A stretch of DNA of 5,217 nucleotides from Acidobacteriaceae bacterium. Lineage in GTDB: Bacteria; Acidobacteriota; Terriglobia; Bryobacterales; Bryobacteraceae. Shown here piece after piece: positions 1 through 5,217 of this stretch. Under the pieces are notes generated by a model that saw only the letters and a program-made list of their open reading frames with translations, made no database searches and was not told the origin of the DNA. Every line of letters starts with the position of its first letter. Within the stretch, counting starts at the first letter, position 1. The translations under genes and the position numbers were made by a program. The stretch covers positions 1-5,217 of the forward strand of contig JAFARV010000087.1 in the NCBI GenBank assembly GCA_019245255.1, written 5' to 3'.

Positions 1-1
1 C

Positions 2-964
2 CAGAAGGAAGCAGTCCTGGCGCTCGGGATGGTGGGTCTCGAAGGTTTCGAAGGTGCGTACCCGAAGGAACTGTCCGGCGGCATGCGGCAGCGAGTCGGC
101 TTTGCGCGAGCGTTTGTGATGAAGCCAGATGTACTCATGATGGACGAGCCGTTCAGCGCCTTGGACGTACTTACAGCGGAAAACCTCCGTGGTGAAATCA
201 GCGACCTATGGGAGCGAGGGGAATTTCCTGCGAAGAGCGTTTTAATAGTTACTCATAACATCGAGGAGGCGGTGCTGCTGGCAGATCGGGTGGTTATTCT
301 GGGCGCCAATCCGGGTTGCATCCGAGGGGAAGTGAAAGTGGACATCCCCCGGCCACGCGACAAGAAAGCGCCCCGATTTATTGCGCTTGTAGACTACATC
401 TACACGGTGATGACAAATCCGAAGGCGCCGGTGGGCGAACTTCCTGCAGCACAACGCGACCGGTTCCTGATGCTGCCGCACGCGCGCGTTGGGGGGATCA
501 GCGGCCTGCTTGAAATCGTTCACGACCGGGGTGGGAGAGAAGATCTGCCCAAACTTGCCGAGAGTCTTCGTCTGGAGGTCGATGATCTCTTGCCCGCAGT
601 TGACGCTTCGGTGCTGCTGGGATTTGCAATGGTCCAGCACGGAGACGTCAACATGAACGAAATCGGCCAAGAGTTCGCGACGGCAGATGTTCATCGCAGT
701 CATGAGATTTTCAAAGAGCAGGTTCTTAAAAATGTTCCGTTCCTGTCAACCGTTGTAGAGACCATCGGCCAGAAGCGGGATGGCCGGATCAGCAAAGAAT
801 TCCTGCTGGACATTCTCGATGAGCATTTTTCCGAATCAGAAGCCGAGAGACAATTTCAAACACTGGTGGATTGGGGGAGGTACGCCCAATTGTTCGAGTA
901 CGACGCCAATGAAGAGCGGCTATATATCGGGGAAGAAGAAAGACCAGCGCACGAAGCACATTGA
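2..964 (+). CDS. ABC transporter ATP-binding protein, nitrate/sulfonate/taurine family, with C-terminal AAA-associated domain (5'-partial)
   Basis: This is the ATPase subunit that powers a membrane importer of the NrtD/SsuB/TauB type on the cytoplasmic face. The reading frame is open to the window edge, and 320 codons are visible from position 2. The ATG at 29 is internal, because the ABC core before it (Walker A, Q-loop) must lie upstream. Numbering from the codon at position 2: signature LSGGMRQRV begins at 24, Walker B VLMMDEP at 44-50, D-loop SALD at 52-55, and the switch histidine in VTHNIEEA is residue 85. After the nucleotide-binding domain comes a second module, about residues 157-310, beginning LPHARVGGISGLLE and ending near WGRYAQLFEYD. 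This matches the AAA-associated C-terminal domain found on a subset of nitrate/sulfonate-type ATPases; its role is not established. All visible catalytic motifs are intact. Substrate cannot be read from this subunit, and the permease and binding protein are outside the window. The gene converges on the regulator on the other strand. Confidence 0.94.
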   Translation, partial: QKEAVLALGMVGLEGFEGAYPKELSGGMRQRVGFARAFVMKPDVLMMDEPFSALDVLTAENLRGEISDLWERGEFPAKSVLIVTHNIEEAVLLADRVVILGANPGCIRGEVKVDIPRPRDKKAPRFIALVDYIYTVMTNPKAPVGELPAAQRDRFLMLPHARVGGISGLLEIVHDRGGREDLPKLAESLRLEVDDLLPAVDASVLLGFAMVQHGDVNMNEIGQEFATADVHRSHEIFKEQVLKNVPFLSTVVETIGQKRDGRISKEFLLDILDEHFSESEAERQFQTLVDWGRYAQLFEYDANEERLYIGEEERPAHEAH

Positions 965-973
965 GGGCGAAGC
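965..973. other. 9-bp convergent intergenic gap, no terminator seen
   Basis: The TGA of the ABC gene (962-964) and the TAG of the opposite-strand regulator (974-976) are separated by only 9 bp. I looked for a hairpin plus T-run on either strand around this point. The only symmetrical element is the short GC-rich GCCGGC at 999-1004, inside the regulator's last codons, with no adjacent T-tract for either direction. Transcription from each side must therefore end inside the opposite gene, by Rho, or not sharply at all. Confidence 0.7.
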
Positions 974-2890
974 CTACCCACCGGAGCGGGTCGCGGCGGC
1001 CGGCTTCAATTGTAACTCTCGCATCAGCCTATGTAGATTATTGACATGGATACCCAATAGTTTGGCAGCTTCTCCGTAGTTACCCGAAGCCTGCAAGACG
1101 GCGGAACGAACTATGTTGCGTTTCGCCTCACAAACTGCTTCATGATAGTTGAGGGGCAACGCCGTTCCAGCAGTGGAGGAGCCGAGCACAGCACCGGGCA
1201 GATCTTCCGGGAGAATCTCATCCGTCAAGCCAAACACGACGGCGTGTTCGATGGCGTTTTCCAGCTCTCGCACGTTGCCGGGCCAGTCGTAGCGCAGGAG
1301 CAGAGACATCGCCGGCTGCGATACGCGAGTGACCGGCCGTTTGTTCTTTCGGCTGTACATCTGGACAAAGTGATCGGCTAAAAGCGGGATGTCTTCTTGA
1401 CGCTCGCGCAATGGCGGCATGGTGATGGAAACAACATTGAGCCGGTAATAAAGGTCTTCGCGAAATGCCTTTTTGGCGACGGCGTCTTCAAGGTTCTCGT
1501 TTGTTGCAGTGATGATCCGAATATCGACGCGCATGGTCCGGCTTCCACCGAGCCGCTGGAACTCGCGCGTCTGGAGCACACGCAAGAGCATAGCCTGCGG
1601 CCGTTCACCGAGCTCGGCGAGTTCATCCAGGAACAAGGTTCCGCCATCGGCCAATTCGAGCTTACCTTTCTTTTGAGCGATCGCTCCCGTAAAGGAACCC
1701 TTCTCATGACCAAATAACTCGCTGTCCAGAAGGGTCTCGCGGAGAAGCGAGCAGTTAATTGCCTCGAATGGCCGCGCGGCTCGGCTACTGTTCTGGTGAA
1801 TAGCGCGCGCCGCCAGTTCTTTTCCGGTACCGGTTTCACCGCGAATAACAACCGTTGCATCCGTCCGAGCGATCCTTGCTATACGCTCCGTTATGTGCCG
1901 CATTACCGGGCTGAAGCCGATGAGGTTGTGTTGCAACTGCAACTGACTCTGCAATCGGCTGTTCTCTTCTTTGAGGAGCTTCAGGCGTGTAGCCCGATCC
2001 AATGCAGGTCCGGCGAATTCGGCGATGCCAATTGTCAACTCAAGATGTTTGCGAGTTAGCCGGTTACTCGGATGGGTAGAATCCAAGTAAATCGCGCCAA
2101 TGGTTCGCGCGTCCGCAATGATTGGGACAGTAATAACGGAACCTACCTGCCTGGCAGCGAGACTACCGAGAGTTTCGAGTTCCTGATCGGCGGACACGTT
2201 GTCACTGAAGGTCGCGACAGATTCCTCGATGGCTTTTGTAACCAGGGTTCGACTGATAGAGACCACGGCAGGTTCGCGACGCGCTGCATCCCAGCCGGTA
2301 ATCGCCGTTTCGCTCCCGCGACTCTGTGCAAGCAGGATAATAGCGGCGTGTTCTGCCGGTGTTATTTCGACGAGGCTTTTGAGCAGGTCGTAGTGTAACT
2401 CCTCGGGCTGATGCGAGGTATTTAATACCGCCCCAATTCTTAGAAGTGTTTTGACCGAGGCGGCGGGTTCTTCGGCTCGAGCGATGGCGTCGACTAAACG
2501 CTGGATTATGGTTTCGGCGGAGTCGGAGACGCGCTGTTCGGAGGCTGTAACCGCTCTTACTCCGTTATCAGGTAAATTAAGTTCCCGCTCTGGCGCCACG
2601 TCTTCTGTTGACGCAAAGCGGAACACGGTGTCGCCGATCCGAATTTTGTCTCCGTCCGCGAGCATGCACTCATTTACTCGATTGCCGTTGACGGAGGTGC
2701 CGTTATTCGAACCGAGGTCGCGGATGATAAATTCGCCTTGGAGCGGCTGAATGAGACAGTGCTGGCGTGAGACGGAAGGATCGCCGACGCAAAGGTGGTT
2801 GGATGAGTGGCGGCCGACGCTGACGTCTTCTGTGGTTACGTGGAAGATAGCGCCTTGCAAAGGACCTGCGATAGCCTCAAGCGACGCCAT
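974..2890 (-). CDS. FHA-GAF sigma-54-dependent transcriptional activator (enhancer-binding protein, Fis-type HTH)
   Basis: This is a complete 638-residue activator of sigma-54 RNA polymerase. Domain order: an FHA domain at about 5-93 (GR at 26-27, SRQH at 41-44, LGSNNGT at 59-65, VNG at 67-69), which binds phosphothreonine; a GAF-like sensory domain at about 143-300; a short helical linker at 300-320; an AAA+ domain at about 322-565; and a Fis-type helix-turn-helix at about 588-626. AAA+ motifs: Walker A GETGTGKE at 351-358, sigma-54 contact loop GSFTGA at 398-403 (usual form GAFTGA), Walker B GGTLFLDE at 416-423, sensor I TATNEN at 461-466, arginine-finger region FREDLYYRL at 476-484, sensor II WPGNVREL at 536-543. 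There is no receiver domain, so control should come through FHA and GAF. The FHA fold begins almost at residue 1, which supports the ATG at 2890. No good Shine-Dalgarno lies before it; the nearest purine run, GGAAA (2907-2911), is 16 nt away. The start lies 3 nt after the kinase stop, suggesting translational coupling. Family is certain; target genes are unknown. Confidence 0.97.
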   Translation of the reverse strand: MASLEAIAGPLQGAIFHVTTEDVSVGRHSSNHLCVGDPSVSRQHCLIQPLQGEFIIRDLGSNNGTSVNGNRVNECMLADGDKIRIGDTVFRFASTEDVAPERELNLPDNGVRAVTASEQRVSDSAETIIQRLVDAIARAEEPAASVKTLLRIGAVLNTSHQPEELHYDLLKSLVEITPAEHAAIILLAQSRGSETAITGWDAARREPAVVSISRTLVTKAIEESVATFSDNVSADQELETLGSLAARQVGSVITVPIIADARTIGAIYLDSTHPSNRLTRKHLELTIGIAEFAGPALDRATRLKLLKEENSRLQSQLQLQHNLIGFSPVMRHITERIARIARTDATVVIRGETGTGKELAARAIHQNSSRAARPFEAINCSLLRETLLDSELFGHEKGSFTGAIAQKKGKLELADGGTLFLDELAELGERPQAMLLRVLQTREFQRLGGSRTMRVDIRIITATNENLEDAVAKKAFREDLYYRLNVVSITMPPLRERQEDIPLLADHFVQMYSRKNKRPVTRVSQPAMSLLLRYDWPGNVRELENAIEHAVVFGLTDEILPEDLPGAVLGSSTAGTALPLNYHEAVCEAKRNIVRSAVLQASGNYGEAAKLLGIHVNNLHRLMRELQLKPAAATRSGG

Positions 2891-2893
2891 GGG
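2891..2893 (-). other. Kinase/activator operon junction (stop, 3 nt, start)
   Basis: On the minus strand the kinase TGA (2896-2894) is followed by CCC and then the activator ATG (2890-2888). There is no room for a promoter here, and no strong Shine-Dalgarno precedes the ATG. The two genes therefore very likely share one mRNA, and ribosomes ending the kinase probably restart on the activator. Confidence 0.8.
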
Positions 2894-5217
2894 TCAGTTT
2901 CGGGTGTTTCCAAGTTTGGGAGCCTCGAGCTTGCGCTGCCACTCGGCGGCCTTTTCCGGTTTGCCCCAGGCCTGGTACATTTGAACGATCCTCTCACCAG
3001 CCTGCGCCAAAGAGTACCGGCTATCGGCGGGTATCCTGGTTTGACGCTCGACAAGTCCTTGATAGCCGGTGAGAATCAATGGCTCCGCTTCGTCATATTT
3101 TGCTTGACCCGTCAGGCTAGCTCCCAACAAAGACTGGCAGTTGAATTTAGTCCAGGCATCGGGACTCTTTTTCTCAAGCCCTCTCAGACCTTCGCGGAGC
3201 AACGCCTCCGCCTCGCCATTCCTGCGCTGCGCAAGCCGGACGCGACCTAGCGAGATCATTGTGCCGAGCGTAGCCTGGTGCTCGGAGCCCAGCACCCGGC
3301 GCCTGGCGTCCAGGATCTTGGTTAGCAGCGGGTCGGCGTTTGAGAAATTACCTTCATCCAGGTATAGAAGTGCAAGGCCGTACAGGCTCACCAGGGTACT
3401 GGGATTATCATCTCCCAAGGCACTGCGCCAGCGTTCGACGGCAGTCTTATACAGTTCTTCCGACTGCTGATACTTATGTTCGGCCCGGTAAAGCGAGGCC
3501 AGATTAGTCAGGCTGAGCAGTGTGTTGGCATGCTGCTCGCCCAGGACCCGGCGCTGTATTTCGAGGACCTTGATTTGTAGCGGCTCTGCCTGTTCATACT
3601 TGCCCTGGTTCACATATGTGACTGCAAGATTGTTCATGCTCAGCAGCGTATTGGGATGTGCATCACCGAAGCTGCGTTTACAACCTTCCACAACCTTGAT
3701 CAGGAGAGGTTCAGCGTCCGCATGCCTACCTTCGTTCTGATACAACGTGGCCAGGTTATTCATAGTTTCCAAGGTATCGACATGCTCTTCACCTAACAGG
3801 CGGCGGCGCGCTTCCAAGACTTTGAGAAAGAGCGCCTCAGCAAGCGGGTATTTGCTTTCGAGCCAGTAGACGCTGGCGAGCTCAGCCATGCTCAACACAC
3901 TAAGCGGATGATCTTCGCCGAGGGCGCGCCGCTCGATGTCGAGAGCTTTGGTGAGAAGTTCTTCGGCTGCCGGATACTTGCCGTGCACTCGATACAAAAC
4001 AGCGAGATCATTCATGGTCTGCAGCGATGCGGGATGCTCAGGGCCAAGAATACGGGATCGGATGTCAAGAGTCTGAGTAGCGAGTTCTTCCGCCTTCGCA
4101 TATTTGCCCTCTTCACGGTATTCGAGAGCCAGCGAGTCCATGGTGGAGAGCGTCTGCGGATGCTCCTCACCCAAGGTTCTGCGGCGAGTTTCCAGAACTT
4201 TCGTGAGGAGAACGACAGCTTCGGGGTACTTACCCTCATCACGGTTCAAAGCCGCTAAATTTTCCATGGTGTCGAGAGTCTCGGGATGTTCCTCGCCGAG
4301 CATGGCGCGCTGGAATTCGATGGTGCGATTTAGCAGCGATCGGGCTTGTTTATATTTGCTTTCCTGCCGGTAGACCGAGGCCAAGGCGTTCATCGTCAAA
4401 AGAGTGTCGCGATTGCGCTCGCCCAAAACACGGCGATTGGCATTCAGAATTTTGGTGTAGAGTGCCTCGGCCTGCGGGTACTTGCCGTCGAGCTGGAGGA
4501 CATTCGCCAGCGAGGTCTGACTTTCGAGGGTGAGATTGTGCTCTTCGCCTGCAACGTGACGGCGCAAATCCAGTGCGCGTTCGATTTCGCGTTGCGCCTG
4601 AGAGTACAGCCCCAGATCCACATATGCGGTGCCGATGGTTTGACGGATTGACGCTTCGACCAGAGGCTGTGAGGGAAACTTGCCAGCGACGCGCGCGGCG
4701 GCCCGATCCAGAGCGGTCCGCACTTTAAGGTCGCGGTCCGGTTTGGCGCCCGGCACGGCCTGAGCAGTTGCGCCGGCTTGCGCCAGGAGATCATCCTGCA
4801 AGAAATCATTCACTGCTTTCGCAGTCGCCGCCTCAGTATCGGCGCGCTGTTTCTCGGCGAGTGCCCGATTGCGGTCTTGAAGCGCTCGAGCCTCGGCGGA
4901 AGTGGCAGCCCTCTCGGCGGTGAGCGCACGGTCACGCTGGCGGGTGGCACTCTGTTCGGCTGCGGCAGCTCGATCCCGTTCTACAACGGCGATTTTCTGC
5001 GCCTGTGTTGCGCGCGCGGCCTGCCACGTACTGGCGACGATCCCGGCCGCCAGCACCACAAAGACAGCGGCGACGCCGCTCACCAGTGCCTTGTGCCTAC
5101 GCGCAAATTTATGCAGTTGATACGTAGTGCTTGCCGGGCGGGCCACTATGGGCTCGTCGTCGAGATAGCGCCGGATATCGGCGGCCAGATCGGCGGCGGA
5201 AGCGTACCTGCGCGCTT
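2894..5217 (-). CDS. Membrane-anchored Ser/Thr protein kinase with C-terminal TPR sensor domain (5'-partial: catalytic domain mostly outside window)
   Basis: The frame is open to the window edge. The GTG at 5146 is an internal valine, because 23 further in-frame codons precede it, reading ARRYASAADLAADIRRYL then DDEPIVARP. That stretch is the hallmark tail after the catalytic lobe of Hanks-type (PknB-like) kinases with TPR tails. Numbering from the codon at 5146: basic juxtamembrane KFARRHK at 13-19; one hydrophobic span at about 21-40; an Ala/Arg/Glu-rich coiled coil at about 42-112; the linker VNDFLQDDLLAQA at 112-124; TPR solenoid from about 158 to 720; stop after residue 750. The TPR consensus is LGEEHPxTLxTMxNLAxLYxxEGKYxxAExLLxKxLExRRR (kinesin-light-chain/NPHP3-like), with twelve units in strict 42-residue phase and looser repeats after them. 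The positive residues before the span put the kinase in the cytoplasm and the TPR domain outside. The catalytic residues (VAIK lysine, HRD, DFG) cannot be checked here, so activity is inferred. The downstream FHA activator is the obvious partner. Confidence 0.87.
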   Translation of the reverse strand, partial: ARRYASAADLAADIRRYLDDEPIVARPASTTYQLHKFARRHKALVSGVAAVFVVLAAGIVASTWQAARATQAQKIAVVERDRAAAAEQSATRQRDRALTAERAATSAEARALQDRNRALAEKQRADTEAATAKAVNDFLQDDLLAQAGATAQAVPGAKPDRDLKVRTALDRAAARVAGKFPSQPLVEASIRQTIGTAYVDLGLYSQAQREIERALDLRRHVAGEEHNLTLESQTSLANVLQLDGKYPQAEALYTKILNANRRVLGERNRDTLLTMNALASVYRQESKYKQARSLLNRTIEFQRAMLGEEHPETLDTMENLAALNRDEGKYPEAVVLLTKVLETRRRTLGEEHPQTLSTMDSLALEYREEGKYAKAEELATQTLDIRSRILGPEHPASLQTMNDLAVLYRVHGKYPAAEELLTKALDIERRALGEDHPLSVLSMAELASVYWLESKYPLAEALFLKVLEARRRLLGEEHVDTLETMNNLATLYQNEGRHADAEPLLIKVVEGCKRSFGDAHPNTLLSMNNLAVTYVNQGKYEQAEPLQIKVLEIQRRVLGEQHANTLLSLTNLASLYRAEHKYQQSEELYKTAVERWRSALGDDNPSTLVSLYGLALLYLDEGNFSNADPLLTKILDARRRVLGSEHQATLGTMISLGRVRLAQRRNGEAEALLREGLRGLEKKSPDAWTKFNCQSLLGASLTGQAKYDEAEPLILTGYQGLVERQTRIPADSRYSLAQAGERIVQMYQAWGKPEKAAEWQRKLEAPKLGNTRN
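3164..4675 (-). repeat. Twelve tandem 126-bp coding repeats (42-residue TPR units)
   Basis: These lie inside the kinase gene. Each unit encodes 42 residues, starting at the G of LGEEHP, with unit starts at residues 158, 200, 242 and so on up to 620 (numbered from the codon at 5146). The ten central units (3290-4549) are clear; the first and last are more diverged but in phase. The period is also visible in the DNA: the complement of the KY codons and flanks (variants of TACTTGCC on the + strand) recurs near 4478, 4352, 4226, 4100, 3974, 3848, 3722 and 3596. The units differ at many positions, so this is an old protein repeat and not a recent satellite. Confidence 0.9.
5027..5086 (-). other. 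Single transmembrane segment of the kinase
   Basis: About 20 uncharged residues (LVSGVAAVFVVLAAGIVAST) follow the basic cluster KFARRHK and precede a charged coiled coil. By the positive-inside rule the N-terminal kinase side is cytoplasmic and the TPR side is periplasmic or external. It is far from the protein's N-terminus, so it is an internal anchor and not a signal peptide. Confidence 0.85.

Noticed and set aside
29..31. ATG as the start of the ABC ATPase
   Set aside because: Starting here would lose Walker A and the Q-loop while keeping an intact signature and Walker B. The nine preceding in-frame codons read as coding, so the gene is cut by the window edge.
991..1004. GC-rich palindrome as an intrinsic terminator
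   Set aside because: The symmetrical core is only six bases, it lies within the activator's coding end, and no T-run follows on either strand.
1378..1860. Second minus-strand open frame inside the sigma-54 activator
   Set aside because: It overlaps the AAA+ domain in another frame, is Arg/Ser-rich and has no recognisable motifs, whereas the main frame carries every AAA+ motif.
974..2890. Activator as direct regulator of the neighbouring ABC transporter
   Set aside because: The two genes converge and share no promoter region. No sigma-54 promoter or operator for the ABC gene is inside the window, so this cannot be supported.
3908..4258. Plus-strand open frames opposite the TPR array, such as this one and 4346-4651
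   Set aside because: They are antisense shadows produced by the 126-bp repeat and codon bias of the kinase gene. No domain-like sequence or separate ribosome site is seen.
3164..4675. Regular repeats as a CRISPR array or satellite
   Set aside because: The period is 126 bp with diverged units that translate cleanly into TPR helices. There are no short identical repeats separated by unique spacers.
5144..5146. GTG as start codon of the TPR gene
   Set aside because: The frame stays open for 23 more codons to the window edge, and those codons encode the conserved tail of a Ser/Thr kinase. This is an internal Val in the PIVARP motif.

Overview
The window holds three protein-coding genes packed end to end with almost no intergenic DNA. 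Two of them run off the window edges. The moderately GC-rich sequence, a Hanks-type Ser/Thr kinase carrying a long kinesin-light-chain-like TPR tail, and a sigma-54 activator with an FHA domain in place of a receiver domain together suggest a signalling-rich soil bacterium. Acidobacteriota (Solibacter-like) is my best guess. Myxobacteria and Planctomycetes also carry such combinations, so the assignment is inference only; there is no rRNA or other marker gene.

Layout: (1) 2-964, + strand: the C-terminal three quarters of a nitrate/sulfonate/taurine-type ABC transporter ATPase carrying the extra C-terminal 'AAA-associated' domain. Its Walker A half lies before the window. (2) 974-2890, - strand: a complete FHA-GAF-AAA+-Fis sigma-54 enhancer-binding protein of 638 residues. 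(3) 2894-5217, - strand: the C-terminal part of a membrane Ser/Thr protein kinase. Only the last stretch of the kinase region is inside the window, followed by one membrane span, an Ala/Arg-rich coiled coil and a TPR solenoid of twelve in-phase 42-residue units.

Genes 3 and 2 are transcribed in the same direction, kinase first, with only 3 nt between stop and start, so they are almost certainly co-transcribed and probably translationally coupled. The natural reading is a one-operon signal route: the extracytoplasmic TPR domain senses something, the cytoplasmic kinase phosphorylates itself or the activator, the activator's FHA domain binds phosphothreonine, and the AAA+ module opens sigma-54 promoters. 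The ABC gene converges on this pair with 9 bp between the stop codons. It is probably a separate transcription unit, and nothing visible shows that the pair regulates it.

There are no RNA genes, insertion sequences, CRISPR arrays or convincing terminators in the window, and no gap longer than 9 bp between genes.
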